64,000 nt of DNA from Campylobacter sp. MIT 12-8780. GTDB taxonomy: Bacteria > Campylobacterota > Campylobacteria > Campylobacterales > Campylobacteraceae. Below are positions 47,022 through 58,059 of this stretch, piece after piece (position 1 is the first letter of the stretch; each line of letters begins with the position of its first letter). The stretch spans positions 158,063 through 222,062 of the forward strand of contig NZ_QHLL01000003.1 in the NCBI RefSeq assembly GCF_006864535.1, in the 5' to 3' direction. The notes beneath the pieces were generated by a model that did not search any database, was not told the DNA's origin, and saw only the letters and a list, made by a program, of their open reading frames with translations. The position numbers and the translations under genes are program-made.

Positions 47022-47489
47022 ATGAATGGCGGATTAGTTTATATAAGCAGTGTGATAGTATTTAACCTTGTTTTAAATTTTATCGGCATTATGTTTATTG
47101 TTAATGTATTGTGCTTTTATGCGCTTAACTTTATAAAATACACAAGCAAATTTATCAATTTTTATTTTCTTGTTGGGGAATTTTTTGGAAATTGTATAGT
47201 TGGCGTGGCTGGATTTTATCTTTGTGTGTTTATAGATGATACTTTTTTTGAATTTCAAGGCGCAATTTTTGTTGCTATACTTGTTATTTCTTTGATTTTA
47301 ATGATATTAAATATGCTTTTTTTACTCATACGATATAGTGCGTTTGAATATGGATTAAACTACAAAAAGATTTTACATGAAAAAGCAGAAATAAAAATGT
47401 GGATAATGAAAAGTCTTATTTTTGGAGCTTTGCTTTCTTCATTTCTTACTTGCTTATGTATCAGTGCTTTTGTATTGCTTTTAAGGTAG
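47022..47489 (+). CDS. Four-helix membrane protein of unknown function
   Basis: A 155-residue hydrophobic protein with about four membrane helices. I do not recognise a family. It lies just before a tRNA gene on the other strand and in AT-rich accessory sequence, so transfer is possible. The ATG has no strong ribosome site upstream, which lowers confidence. Confidence 0.55.
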   Translation: MNGGLVYISSVIVFNLVLNFIGIMFIVNVLCFYALNFIKYTSKFINFYFLVGEFFGNCIVGVAGFYLCVFIDDTFFEFQGAIFVAILVISLILMILNMLFLLIRYSAFEYGLNYKKILHEKAEIKMWIMKSLIFGALLSSFLTCLCISAFVLLLR

Positions 47490-47512
47490 TTTAAGATAAC
47501 AACTTGTATAGC

Positions 47513-47589
47513 TGGTGTCCTCGGCGAGATTCGAACTCACGACCTCAAAATTAGGAATTTTGCGCTCTATCCTGCTGAGCTACGGGGAC
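47513..47589 (-). tRNA. tRNA-Arg (CCU)
   Basis: A 77-nt tRNA with encoded CCA. The anticodon stem CAAAA/TTTTG encloses TTCCTAA, giving CCU. D-arm and T-arm (GTTCGAATC) are normal. The acceptor stem GTCCCCG/CGAGGAC has one C-A mismatch at position 5-68. Confidence 0.95.
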
Positions 47590-47625
47590 TTTTTATTTTT
47601 AAGGGGTTGGAATTGGGTTTTGAAT

Positions 47626-47653
47626 ATCCTAGCTTGAAAAAACAAGCTAGGAT
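47626..47653 (-). terminator. Terminator after fusA
   Basis: ATCCTAGCTTG and CAAGCTAGGAT form a perfect 11-bp stem with an AAAAAA loop, 12 bp past the fusA stop. Confidence 0.75.
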
Positions 47654-47665
47654 TTAAAGGCTTAT

Positions 47666-49741
47666 TTAGCCATTTCTTTTTTTGATGATCTCTTCAGAGA
47701 CATTTTTTGGCACTTCATCATAATGATCAAATTCCATGCTATAAGTCGCGCGTCCTTGGGTTTGAGAACGCAAGTCAGTTGAGTAGCCAAACATTTCAGC
47801 TAAAGGACAAAAGGCTGTGATGATTTTATTGCCACCTCTTTCGTCCATTGAGTTTACCTGTCCGCGTCTTTTGTTAAGATCGCCTATAACATCGCCCATA
47901 TACTCTTCTGGAGTTTCCACTTCAACCTTCATCATAGGTTCAAGTATAACAGCACCTGCTTTTCTTGCTCCTTCTTTAAAGCCCATAGAAGCTGCGAGTT
48001 TAAATGCCATTTCTGAAGAATCCACTTCATGATAGCTTCCATCATACACAGTAACTTTAACATCTTCAACCGGATAGCCAGCTAAAACACCATTTTGCAA
48101 GGCTTCTTGTATACCCTTATCAACAGCTGGGATATACTCTTTTGGTATCACACCACCTTTGATATCATTGACAAATTCATATCCACTGCCAGCTTCCATT
48201 GGTTCAAGTCTTAAGAATACATGTCCGTATTGTCCGCGTCCGCCTGATTGTTTGGCGTATTTGTATTCTTGCTCTACGCTTTTTCTTATGGTTTCTCTAT
48301 AGGCAACTTGAGGTTGTCCTACTTCAGCTTCTACTTTAAATTCGCGTAGCATTCTATCTACGATGATTTCAAGGTGAAGTTCGCCCATACCTGAAATGAT
48401 GGTTTGTCCGCTTTCTTCATCAGTATTTACCCTAAAGCTTGGATCTTCTTGGGCAAGTTTGCTAAGAGCTATAGACATTTTTTCTTGATCAGCCTTAGTC
48501 TTTGGCTCAACAGCCACAGAAATAACCGGATCTGGAAAGTCCATTCTCTCTAGTATAACCTTGTCTTTTTCACTAGCTAAAGTATCTCCTGTTAGGGTAT
48601 CTTTAAGTCCTACTACAGCACCGATCTCGCCTGCGTAAAGCACTTTAATTTCTTCTCTTTTGTTTGAGTGCATTTTAAGCAAACGCCCTATTCTTTCTTT
48701 TTTATCCTTAGTGGAATTATACGCATAAGAGCCACTTTCTAGGCTTCCTCTATACACACGCACAAAGGTAAGCTGTCCCACAAAAGGATCAGTCATGATC
48801 TTAAAGGCAAGCCCTGCAAATTCGCCATCATCTGTGCTTTTTACTGAAGTTTCACTGCCATCTTCATACTCGCCTTTGATATTTGCGACTTCATCAGGAG
48901 CTGGTAAGTAAGCCACTACAGCATCAAGCAAAGGTTGCACGCCTTTATTTTTAAAGGCTGTTCCACAAAGCATAGGCACAAGGCTAAGGCTTAGACAACC
49001 TGCTTTTATACCAGCTTTAATTTCTTCTTCGCTTAGCTCCTCTCCGCCTAAGTATTTTTCCATAAGCTCATCGCTTGTTTCGCTAACTGCTTCTATCATT
49101 TTAGTGCGGTATTCTTCAGCCTTTTCTTTAAGCTCGGCTGGAATTTCTTTTTCTACATAATCAGTTGGCTTAGTATCATCTTCCCAAACTAAAGCTTTCA
49201 TGGTAACTAAGTCAATGACGCCTTTGAAATCATCTTCAGCACCAATTGGAATTTGAATAGGCACAGGATTAGCTTTTAAGCGGTTTTTTACTTGATCTTC
49301 TACATTGTAAAAATTTGCCCCTATTCTGTCCATTTTGTTGACAAAGATTATCCTTGGAACGCCGTATTTATTAGCTTGTCTCCAAACAGTTTCACTTTGA
49401 GGTTGCACTCCACCTACTGAGCAAAATACTGCCACAGCACCATCTAAAACACGCATAGAACGTTCCACTTCTATGGTAAAATCAACGTGTCCTGGAGTGT
49501 CTATGAGATTGATTTGATAGCCATCCCAAAAACAAGTCGTAGCCGCTGAAGTAATGGTAATACCTCTTTCTTTTTCCTGCTCCATCCAGTCCATAGTTGC
49601 AGCACCATCGTGCACCTCTCCTATTTTATGGCTCATTCCAGTAAAGAAAAGTATCCTTTCACTTGTAGTGGTTTTACCTGCGTCTATATGAGCGGCTATT
49701 CCTATGTTTCGCACCTTTTTAAGTGGTGTAGATCGCGACAT
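47666..49741 (-). CDS. fusA: Elongation factor G
   Basis: EF-G drives ribosomal translocation with GTP. The 691-residue product has G1 AHIDAGKTT, the switch region with [12 protein letters not shown], and domains II-V ending [22 protein letters not shown] is upstream. It ends the rpsL-rpsG-fusA operon, 13 bp after rpsG. Confidence 0.98.
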   Translation of the reverse strand: MSRSTPLKKVRNIGIAAHIDAGKTTTSERILFFTGMSHKIGEVHDGAATMDWMEQEKERGITITSAATTCFWDGYQINLIDTPGHVDFTIEVERSMRVLDGAVAVFCSVGGVQPQSETVWRQANKYGVPRIIFVNKMDRIGANFYNVEDQVKNRLKANPVPIQIPIGAEDDFKGVIDLVTMKALVWEDDTKPTDYVEKEIPAELKEKAEEYRTKMIEAVSETSDELMEKYLGGEELSEEEIKAGIKAGCLSLSLVPMLCGTAFKNKGVQPLLDAVVAYLPAPDEVANIKGEYEDGSETSVKSTDDGEFAGLAFKIMTDPFVGQLTFVRVYRGSLESGSYAYNSTKDKKERIGRLLKMHSNKREEIKVLYAGEIGAVVGLKDTLTGDTLASEKDKVILERMDFPDPVISVAVEPKTKADQEKMSIALSKLAQEDPSFRVNTDEESGQTIISGMGELHLEIIVDRMLREFKVEAEVGQPQVAYRETIRKSVEQEYKYAKQSGGRGQYGHVFLRLEPMEAGSGYEFVNDIKGGVIPKEYIPAVDKGIQEALQNGVLAGYPVEDVKVTVYDGSYHEVDSSEMAFKLAASMGFKEGARKAGAVILEPMMKVEVETPEEYMGDVIGDLNKRRGQVNSMDERGGNKIITAFCPLAEMFGYSTDLRSQTQGRATYSMEFDHYDEVPKNVSEEIIKKRNG

Positions 49742-49754
49742 TTTTTATCCTTTC

Positions 49755-50249
<495 letters not shown>

Positions 50250-50302
50250 TTACTCAAACAAAAGCAAAACAAGGCTTTGTCTGTGTTAGCTACTTTGTCT
50301 TT

Positions 50303-50692
50303 TTAAGACTTTGCAGCACCAGCTTTAGGTTTTTTAGCCCCGTATTTAGAACGAGAAACTGTTCTTTTAGCAACCCCTGCAGTATCAAGAGCACCACGCA
50401 CTATGTGATACTTCACACCCGGTAAGTCCTTAACCCTACCTCCACGCACTAGCACAATGCTGTGTTCTTGGAGATTGTGTCCTTCACCACCGATGTAAGA
50501 GATAACCTCAAAACCACTTGTAAGCCTAACTTTGGCAACTTTTCTTAAAGCTGAGTTTGGTTTTTTAGGCGTTGTTGTATATACCCTAGTGCAAACTCCT
50601 CTTCTTTGCGGACAATTCTTTAACGCTGGAGATTTGGACTTTTCCAAAACTTTTTTGCGTTCTTTACGAACCAATTGATTTATGGTTGGCAC
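50303..50692 (-). CDS. rpsL: Ribosomal protein S12
   Basis: S12 lies at the decoding centre. The 129-residue product has [20 protein letters not shown] at its start, [12 protein letters not shown] and the [14 protein letters not shown] loop, both with the wild-type lysines that are changed in streptomycin resistance. It is first in the str operon here; tuf is not adjacent. Confidence 0.97.
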   Translation of the reverse strand: MPTINQLVRKERKKVLEKSKSPALKNCPQRRGVCTRVYTTTPKKPNSALRKVAKVRLTSGFEVISYIGGEGHNLQEHSIVLVRGGRVKDLPGVKYHIVRGALDTAGVAKRTVSRSKYGAKKPKAGAAKS

Positions 50693-50891
50693 TTGTAATT
50701 CCTTTCATTAAACTAAAATAAACTTTGGATAATAGCGAAGTTTTGCTAAATTTTAGCTAAATTTAGCTTATTTTTTACAACAAAAAAAGTCGATTTAATC
50801 TACTTATTTAAAAAAAACTAAATTTTTCATCTATTTTATTACAAAAACACATATTGATAAAATTTATTATTTTTAATATATTTTTAAGTTC

Positions 50892-50909
50892 TTATGATTT
50901 ATCATTTTA
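50892..50909 (+). promoter_or_regulatory. Fur-box-like palindrome upstream of TonB receptor
   Basis: The sequence TTATGATTTATCATTTTA has an ATGAT-TT-ATCAT core, similar to half of the classical Fur box, 37 bp before the receptor start codon. Iron control is plausible for this gene type. The match is partial. Confidence 0.35.
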
Positions 50910-50945
50910 CTTTTGAAAATTTAAAGACAAAAAGGGAGCAAAACA

Positions 50946-53312
50946 ATGAAAAGAATTTGTCTTGGTTTAAGCTTAGCTGTAACGCTAGCTTTAGCTGAGA
51001 ATAATGCTACACAGGGGGGGGGGGCTTACAAATACTGAAATACTTGAATTTGACAGCCTAGAAATCAGTGGATCACAGCTTAGTAACGAAGAGAAAGTTT
51101 TTACTCATGCTGGAGCTGTTTCTTCAAGAGAAGGCATTAATAATTCTACTCAAAGCCTTGATGATATTATAAGAGAGACTCCGGGTGCTTATACGCAAGT
51201 TGATCCTTCACAAGGTGGCGTTTCGGTTAATATAAGAGGTATGACTGGACTTGGCAGGGTAAATACCATGATCGATGGCGTGCCTCAAACCTTTTTTGGC
51301 ACGAGTGAGGAACAAGGTAGGTATCATGGAGGTGGCAGGGTAAGTGGCACTTCTGCTTTTGGGGCTATGGTGGATCAAAATTTACTCGTTGGCGTAGATA
51401 TTGAAAGGGGCACTTTTTCTGGGGCAAATGGTGGCAATGCCTTAATGGGAAGTGCAAATTTACGCACTATAGGTGTAAAAGATATAGTGAGTAAAAATAA
51501 TATTTTTGGTGTAATGGCAAAGTATAGCTACGGCACAAATTCGCTAGGACCATCTTACATGGGAGCTGTAGCTGGAAAGTATGATTTTGATCTTGGCTAT
51601 GTGGGCTTAATGTATGCTTATAGCGGGCGCAAGCTCTCACAAGGCTATAAGATAGGCGAAGATGAAACCACTATAGTTCCATCTGATCCAAATGATCCAA
51701 ATAGTTCCATTTATGCTTTTAATCCCCAAAGTCTTACTCAAAAGCCTGTAAATCAGCTTGCTAAACTTGAATTAGCCTATAAAACGCATTCTTCTACTTT
51801 GCAGTATAGAAGATATGATAATAATCTAGCAGGTAGAAAATTAATAGGGAATAATTATCAAATCAATTACCGATATAATCCAAATGATATACTTGATATA
51901 AATTTAGCCCTCGCTCGAAACGAAGCAAGTCAGCATTACAATGAAAATGTAAAAATCATGAGTACTCCGGTAGGAAATATGAAAGGTATTACCTACAACA
52001 CAGCCACAATGTTTAATCTTGGCAACACTATTACTTCAAATTTAAGTCAAAATCTTGATCTTAGCACCACTTTTGGAGTAAATTTTATGAGTAATTCTTA
52101 TTCTAAAAGCTTAGATTGGGATCAATCTTACAGCTCAAATGATGGCTCAACTGATATGCCCGGTTATTTTCAATACGGCTTTGCTCCAGATGGCAAGCAA
52201 AACATAAAAACCTTATACCTTGATAATGCTTTTAGCAGTAATTTTTGGGATTTTTCTTTGAATTTAAACTATGTATTTGCAGAGCTTAGCACTATAAGAC
52301 AAGGTGTTTGTCAGGATTTTAATGCTTATTGTTCTCCAAAAGAAGCAGGGGCTTTTAAAAAGAATTTTAACAATTTTAATATCTCAAGTATGCTTGCAGC
52401 AAAAATTCATACTCTTTTTACACCTTTTGTGAGCTACTCAAGAACATATAGAATTCCAAATGTCCAAGAAATGTTTTTTTCAGGTACTTTTAATTATTCA
52501 GATCGCAATTTTCAAGATTTAAACACAGGCTTAAGACCTGAGCTAGCAAATACTTACCAGATAGGCTTTAACAGCTTTACTCAAGGCTTATTGCATGAAG
52601 ATGATAGCTTTGGCTTTAAGGCGGTTATTATTACAGCCATATAAAAGATTATATCTATAATCAAAATGTGATTAATAGTGATAATTATGCAGACCCAAAT
52701 GGGCAAAATCTTTTTTTACTCCTACCTCTAAACACAAAGGCTATTTTTAGCGGTATTGAAGCTGAATTAAGATATGACATGGGCTTTTTTTACACAAAGC
52801 TTACTTACACGCACCAAAACACTGATAGGCAAGTTTCTCAAAGTGAAGCAAATGCTAATGGCTCTCAAGCTTCTCATATCAATTTGGCTCAATCACAATT
52901 TTCAGAACTACCAGAGGATTATGCTGTGCTTGATTTAGGAACAAGGCTTTTTAATCAAAAGTTCATACTTGGTTCAAGAGCAACTTATACAGGTAAGATG
53001 AAAAGAATCGATCCAAGTGCTTTTATGCCAGATAATAACACAAGACCGCCAGCAAATACAGGTTGGCAAGAATTGTGGGCTATGGGTACTCAAGATTTAC
53101 CAAGTCAGCCTATCATACTTGATCTTTATGCAAGTTTTGAACCTTTTAAGAATTTCATCATCAAAGGAGAAATTCAAAATTTGCTCGATGAAAAATACAT
53201 AGACGCCCTAAATTCATATAACCAAACCATGAATAGCACAGCCGATCCTTTAGCCATGAACAACTATGCCAGAGGACGCACCTATGTGATGAGTTTTTCA
53301 TATAAATACTAA
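50946..53312 (+). pseudogene. TonB-dependent receptor, off by G11 tract and frameshifted
   Basis: An outer-membrane receptor for iron or haem complexes, about 785 residues if restored. The signal peptide (ATG 50946, MKRICLGLSLAVTLALAE) leads into a G11 tract; reading through it meets TGA 12 codons after the tract begins, whereas G10 or G13 joins the plug domain (SLDDIIRETPGAYTQVDPSQ). A second break lies near 52624: one base is missing in GCGGT-TATTATTAC, after which the barrel continues to the proper C-terminus VMSFSYKY. The plug and barrel look intact apart from these. Either two real inactivating changes or one switch plus an assembly error. Confidence 0.85.
51014..51024 (+). repeat. G11 homopolymer tract in receptor signal region
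   Basis: Eleven G at codons 23-26 of the receptor frame. Tract length modulo three decides whether the signal peptide joins the mature protein: 10 or 13 are in frame, 11 is out. Confidence 0.92.
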
Positions 53313-53370
53313 GCTGATCATTGTTTTTTAAAGCAATGTATTTTGTATCCAAGTGCAAACAAAGCCTCAA

Positions 53371-53406
53371 TTAAGCAGAAGTTTTAGTTTTAAAGCTTCT
53401 GCTTAA
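53371..53406 (+). terminator. Terminator after TonB receptor
   Basis: TTAAGCAGAAG (53371-53381) and CTTCTGCTTAA (53396-53406) form a perfect 11-bp stem with a T-rich 14-nt loop, 58 bp past the receptor stop. Confidence 0.6.
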
Positions 53407-53560
53407 AATCAAAGAAATTCTTGCTGCTATTAGCATAGCTTACCCTCTTTTTTACTCAAGTAAAGAATTTAAAGAAAAAAACAAAGCCATTTTGCTCCAA
53501 GCAAAAGATCATATACAAAAAGCTCTTAAGCTTTATTTTCCAGAGCTTAAAGGCATTTAA
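53402..53560 (+). pseudogene. Possible gene remnant, 52-codon open stretch
   Basis: Reading plus strand from 53402 gives an open, protein-like sequence (LKIKEILAAISIAYPLFYSS and on to LYFPELKGI, stop at 53558-53560) without a start codon. It looks like the tail of a lost gene. I do not recognise it. Confidence 0.3.
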
Positions 53561-53568
53561 AAGTGGAA

Positions 53569-55773
53569 TTATTTTTTTAAATAATGCACCATTTGTCCAA
53601 GTGCTATAGAGCTGTCATTTACTGGAAATTTTAAGCCTGTTTTAAAATTTAAACCCCTATTTTTAAGCAAAGTTAACAAAGTTGTATTTTGAAAAACGCC
53701 CCCACAAAGTAAAACTGGCAGTTTCTCATCTAAGTGTAGCTTTTTTTTATACAGCGTTGAAAGTTTGATAATGCAAGTTGCAAGTGCATTTAAAAAGCCT
53801 GTGCAAGCGTGTTTTTTATCATCTTTTAGGGCTTGTAAAAAGGCATTTTTAACACAAATTTGATTATTTTTAAACTCAAAATTATAGCTATAATTTAAGC
53901 TAAAATCATAATATTTTTCCATTAAAAGCCCAATTTGTGCTTCATAATCAAGTCTTTCTTTATCAAAAATCACACTCCCAAAAGCATCAATAATCCTGCC
54001 TAAAGAGCTTGTATAAAGCTTGCTTTGGGTATAAATTTTTTTAAGATTTGCCCATTTTTTAGCGTCTATAGTAGCTAAAAAATCACAAGCTTCTTGCTCT
54101 AAATCATATTTTAAAATAAAACCTAAGGCTAAGTTTTGAATCTGTGTAATATCTGCATTGATAAGCTTAAACTCATCAAAATGAGCCACTCTTTCATACT
54201 CTTTTAAGCTCGCTTGAAAGACTTCTCCTCCCCAAATATGACCATCATCGCCATACCCAGTGCCATCAAAGGCAAAAACAAGTAATTTTTGCGTATAAAA
54301 ACCATGCTCAAAAAGCACAGCACAAGCATGAGCGTAATGGTGCTGGAGCTTAAAAGCTTTTTTATAGTCTTGATTGAGGCTAAAATGCGGGTGCTTATCA
54401 CTAATAACTTGCGTAAAATTTAAATCATAACTTTTGCGAAAAAAATCCAAAAGTGTTTCAAAACGTTCTTTAGTATCTAAGCTTTTTAAATCCCCTATAT
54501 AAGGAGAAATCAAAAGCTTATTATCAAAAGCGATCACGAATTGATTTTTAAGCTCAGCCCCTAAAGCAAGGGCAGTTTCATTTTTAAAATTCTCATCAAG
54601 CTCTATATAAGTTGGATTTATCCCTCTTGAAGTGCGTAAAAACATACACTCATCATTTACTACACAAGCTATGCTATCATCACTTGCATTGACAATCTCT
54701 CTTTCATAATCAAGATAATAATCAAACACCCCATTAAGCTTTTCTAGCAAGGCTTTTTCGCTATAAATAATGCTTTCAGAGCTTATATTAGCACTTGTAG
54801 CCACTATTGGGTTTGAAAAATACTCAAAAAGCAAGAGATGAAAGGGCGTGTAAGCTAGCATAATGCCTATTTTATCAGTATCAAAAGCAATTTGTGCTGG
54901 CATTTTTTTAGCCTTTAAAAGCACGATAGGCTTTAAGATAGAGTTTAAAAGCTCTTCTTCTTTTGGCGTGATAAAGGCTAATTTTAAAGCCATTTGCATA
55001 TCCTTACACATTAAGGCTAAAGGCTTAAAAGGGCGGTGTTTTCGCTCTCTTAAAAGCTTTACCGCCTTTTCATTTAAGGCATCGCATACCAAATGAAAAC
55101 CACCCATTCCCTTAATAGCAAGCACTTTACCTTGCTTTAAAAGCCTTGCACTTTCTTTAAAGGCTTTTTCATCACTTGCAAGAACCCTGCCCGCACTATC
55201 TTTTAAATGCACTTTGATAGCACACTCAGGGCAGCTTATAGGCTGGGCGTGGAAGCGTCGATTTTTTGGATCTTTAAATTCGCTTTGACAAAACTCACAC
55301 ATCTTAAACTCAGCCATACTGGTATTTTGTCTATCATAAGGAAGCTTTTTGATGATAGAAAAACGCACCCCACAATGCGTGCAAGTGATGAAAGGATAAT
55401 GATAGCGAGGATTTTTTGGATCATAAAATTCATTTTTACATGCCTCACAAAGTGCAAAATCACTTAATATAGCACTTGTTTTAAGGCTTTGTTTGGACTT
55501 TGTGATACTAAAATCAATATAAGCTTGCCTTGCTTTTTGTATGCTTATATGAATGTGAGCTATACGAGCAAGGGCTGGTAAATTTGCTTTTAAAGACTGC
55601 AAAAAAAGCTCAAGCTTAGCCTCATCACAGCTTAAAAAGATCACCACGCCCTTTGTATCATTAAAAACCTCGCCTTTAAGCTTTAATTCTTGAGCTAAAT
55701 TAAACACCAAAGGACGAAAGCCTACCCCTTGCACAAGTCCTGAAATTTCAAGCTTATATATAAAGGGGTGCAT
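53569..55773 (-). CDS. hypF: Carbamoyltransferase HypF
   Basis: HypF makes the cyanide ligands of NiFe hydrogenase from carbamoyl phosphate. The 734-residue product has the acylphosphatase domain (SGLVQGVGFRPLVFNLA), two zinc-finger pairs (CEACKNEF/CTHCG and CEFCQSEF/CPECA), the YrdC-like domain (KGMGGFHLVCDA) and the Kae1-like part with HHYAHA and LCGGVFQN. It overlaps the HypF-related gene upstream by 20 bp. No hypB, C, D, E or A gene follows, unlike in C. jejuni. Confidence 0.95.
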   Translation of the reverse strand: MHPFIYKLEISGLVQGVGFRPLVFNLAQELKLKGEVFNDTKGVVIFLSCDEAKLELFLQSLKANLPALARIAHIHISIQKARQAYIDFSITKSKQSLKTSAILSDFALCEACKNEFYDPKNPRYHYPFITCTHCGVRFSIIKKLPYDRQNTSMAEFKMCEFCQSEFKDPKNRRFHAQPISCPECAIKVHLKDSAGRVLASDEKAFKESARLLKQGKVLAIKGMGGFHLVCDALNEKAVKLLRERKHRPFKPLALMCKDMQMALKLAFITPKEEELLNSILKPIVLLKAKKMPAQIAFDTDKIGIMLAYTPFHLLLFEYFSNPIVATSANISSESIIYSEKALLEKLNGVFDYYLDYEREIVNASDDSIACVVNDECMFLRTSRGINPTYIELDENFKNETALALGAELKNQFVIAFDNKLLISPYIGDLKSLDTKERFETLLDFFRKSYDLNFTQVISDKHPHFSLNQDYKKAFKLQHHYAHACAVLFEHGFYTQKLLVFAFDGTGYGDDGHIWGGEVFQASLKEYERVAHFDEFKLINADITQIQNLALGFILKYDLEQEACDFLATIDAKKWANLKKIYTQSKLYTSSLGRIIDAFGSVIFDKERLDYEAQIGLLMEKYYDFSLNYSYNFEFKNNQICVKNAFLQALKDDKKHACTGFLNALATCIIKLSTLYKKKLHLDEKLPVLLCGGVFQNTTLLTLLKNRGLNFKTGLKFPVNDSSIALGQMVHYLKK

Positions 55774-57307
55774 GAGCTATCTTGCAGTTTTTAAGGTGTT
55801 TTAAGGCATTTTTAAGTAAGCTTTTATGCTCAAACAAAGAGCCTGAAAGGATAACAATTTGAGCTTGATTTTTCTCTCTTAGCTCATCATAAAAATCCCT
55901 TAAGAAAAATGCCAAGCTTTCTACTGCTCCATAAGCTATATTAGTAGCTTCTACACCGGCTAATAAAAAGCTCATCACTGAACGCAAAGTACGTGTGTAA
56001 TCAAATTCTTTTGAGTGTTCTTTAAAGCGGTAATCAATCTTTACCCCACGAGGAATTTTACTCTCATCACTAAGCTCTAAAAGCTTTACAGCTGCTTTTT
56101 GAGGGCTATCATCAAGCTTTAAAATAAGCCCAACTAAGCCAAGCAGTGAAAAAAAGCTTTTCTCAAGCTCAAACTCACCTTGCAAAAGCTCAAATTGAAG
56201 GGCGAAATTATCATACAAACGTTTTCCAATCATATCAGCACAAATATCTTCATACATTTGTTTTGCTGAACTTGGCATTGTTAGCTCTAAAAGCCTAAGT
56301 TCCTTATTTAAAAGCACAATATCATCTTGAGTCTTACTCAAATCAAGCAATAAAGACTCTTGCTTAAAATCGCTCAGTATATAAGAAATACGTGCATAAT
56401 TTTTATCTTCTTTGCTTAAAATCAGTTCTTTTGCTCTTTGGTTGATAAAATCAAGCCCACGCACGATCACAAGCTGGTTTTCAAACTCAAAAAGCTCAAG
56501 TTCATCTTCAAAATGCTCAAGTTCATCTTCAAAATGCTCAAGCTTAAAAAAGCTTAAAAACTTAAAACCTTCCTCAAAAAGCTTTAAGCCTAGTGCAAAT
56601 AAAAATAAATTATATGCCATTTTTACCTTAAATTCATGTTGTGGCGTGGAGTGGTTTTTACGAAATATCGAGCTAAAACGAAGCTTCATTATAGGCTTTT
56701 CAAGACTTGCAAGAAGCTTTAAGTTTTCATTGCTGCATACAAAGGCTGAGTTTAAAGCCTTTAAATCAGTAGGCATTAAAAAACTTGCCTTAAAATCATC
56801 ATCAAAAAGCTTAATTTTATACACACCAAAAGCATTTTTAAGCACTAAATACTTGGCGTTTTTAAGCACATTTGCGCTTTTATCAAGCAAGACATTAAAA
56901 TTTTCTTTAGTGATAGGCTCAAATTCTTTTTCATCAAAACTTAGCATATCATCTACAAAACACGACCATTCATTTGTTTCAAGCTCGTTTTTCTCAATAT
57001 AAGCATTTAAATTTTTTGAACTTAAAAAATCCCTTTTTGTAAAATCAGCCAAATTTTTTGGTTCTTCTTGTATAAAATACTCATCTTCTAAGGCTTTAAC
57101 CTCAAAATGACGCAAAAAAACTGAATTAGCGATAAAATTCAAATGATTGCAAAAGTCAGTAAGTCCAGCCTCATCAGACTTCACATCAAAGATGATATGA
57201 TCTTGAGTTTTACGCAAAGCAAAGGCAAAATCCCTTGCATAATAGCACAACAAAAACTCCAAAAAATCATTATCACTTATATAAGTAAAGTCAAATCTTA
57301 AAAACAC
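55754..57307 (-). CDS. HypF-associated protein of unknown function
   Basis: A 517-residue protein coupled to hypF. The last 60 residues (GVEATNIAYGAVESLAFFLR, then IVILSGSLFEHKSLLKNAL) resemble the C-terminal end of HypF's Kae1-like domain, but the nucleotide and metal-binding motifs are missing. The rest is not recognisable. A 21-bp tandem duplication encodes EHFEDEL twice near residue 260. C. jejuni has an uncharacterised gene in the same place. A hydrogenase maturation role is inferred from coupling. Confidence 0.72.
   Translation of the reverse strand: MFLRFDFTYISDNDFLEFLLCYYARDFAFALRKTQDHIIFDVKSDEAGLTDFCNHLNFIANSVFLRHFEVKALEDEYFIQEEPKNLADFTKRDFLSSKNLNAYIEKNELETNEWSCFVDDMLSFDEKEFEPITKENFNVLLDKSANVLKNAKYLVLKNAFGVYKIKLFDDDFKASFLMPTDLKALNSAFVCSNENLKLLASLEKPIMKLRFSSIFRKNHSTPQHEFKVKMAYNLFLFALGLKLFEEGFKFLSFFKLEHFEDELEHFEDELELFEFENQLVIVRGLDFINQRAKELILSKEDKNYARISYILSDFKQESLLLDLSKTQDDIVLLNKELRLLELTMPSSAKQMYEDICADMIGKRLYDNFALQFELLQGEFELEKSFFSLLGLVGLILKLDDSPQKAAVKLLELSDESKIPRGVKIDYRFKEHSKEFDYTRTLRSVMSFLLAGVEATNIAYGAVESLAFFLRDFYDELREKNQAQIVILSGSLFEHKSLLKNALKHLKNCKIAHAPLYI
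56501..56542. repeat. 21-bp tandem duplication in coding sequence
   Basis: TTCATCTTCAAAATGCTCAAG occurs twice in tandem (56501-56521 and 56522-56542), preceded by a partial third copy, GCTCAAG. It keeps frame and encodes repeated EHFEDEL. Confidence 0.85.
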
Positions 57308-57375
57308 TTATTATCCTTTTTAAAAAGCTATACTATAGCATTTTTTTAACAAAAGCTCGCTTAAATAAACATACT

Positions 57376-58059
57376 CTAAATTTGTTGTGTGAAATTTAAG
57401 CCTTTAAGTAGCTTCTGCCTTTTCCTAAAATCTGGCATGATTTGCTCTATAAAATCATAAAATTCTTTTTGATGATGAGGGAATTTTAAGTGTGTTAATT
57501 CATGCAAAATCACATATTCAATAGCCTTTAAAGGCTTATGAATAAGCCTTAAGTTTAAATTTATACGCGCAAAGCGATGATTGCAAGAACCCCATAAAGT
57601 CTTAGTTTTTTTAATGCTTATTTTACTTACTTTTCTTTCAAAATAAGGCTGATATTTTTGTATATAAAAGTTAAAAATTCGCAAGGCATGCTGTGTGAAA
57701 AAATGCTCTAAATCTTTTTCATTTTTTGCTAAAAGTTCGTTTTTATAAAGTCTTGTTTTTGCAAAATTTTCATCAAAACGTAGTGTATAAACCCTGCCAA
57801 GAAAGCTGATTGTATCTTTTTGCAAGCTTGCCTTTGCATTTAAAAATCGCTTTAAATGCTTATCAATCCAAGTCTGATTTTTTTGCAAAAACATAAAGAC
57901 TTCACTTTCAGTGCAAGAAAGTGGAATACTAAGCTTAAATTCTCCATCATTACTTGCTTTAAGGCGGAGGTATTTGATCTTTTTGTATTCAAATTTCAAT
58001 TCAAGATTTTCAAAATGAAGCACGCCTTTTTTAAAAGCCTTTTTTATGCCATATTTCAT
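57376..58059 (-). CDS. YgjP/WLM-type metallopeptidase domain protein
   Basis: A 227-residue protein of the YgjP family (DUF45). The zinc site is HELTHLKFPHH, after TLWGSCNHRFARINLNLRL, which is the usual family sequence before the HExxH. Substrate is unknown. ATG 58059 overlaps the MATE stop by 4 bp; the upstream alternative would lie inside the MATE gene. Confidence 0.88.
   Translation of the reverse strand: MKYGIKKAFKKGVLHFENLELKFEYKKIKYLRLKASNDGEFKLSIPLSCTESEVFMFLQKNQTWIDKHLKRFLNAKASLQKDTISFLGRVYTLRFDENFAKTRLYKNELLAKNEKDLEHFFTQHALRIFNFYIQKYQPYFERKVSKISIKKTKTLWGSCNHRFARINLNLRLIHKPLKAIEYVILHELTHLKFPHHQKEFYDFIEQIMPDFRKRQKLLKGLNFTQQI

Noticed and set aside
56412..57002. 196-codon serine/lysine-rich open frame on the plus strand
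   Set aside because: It is the antisense shadow of the HypF-associated gene; its composition follows from the opposite strand's codons.
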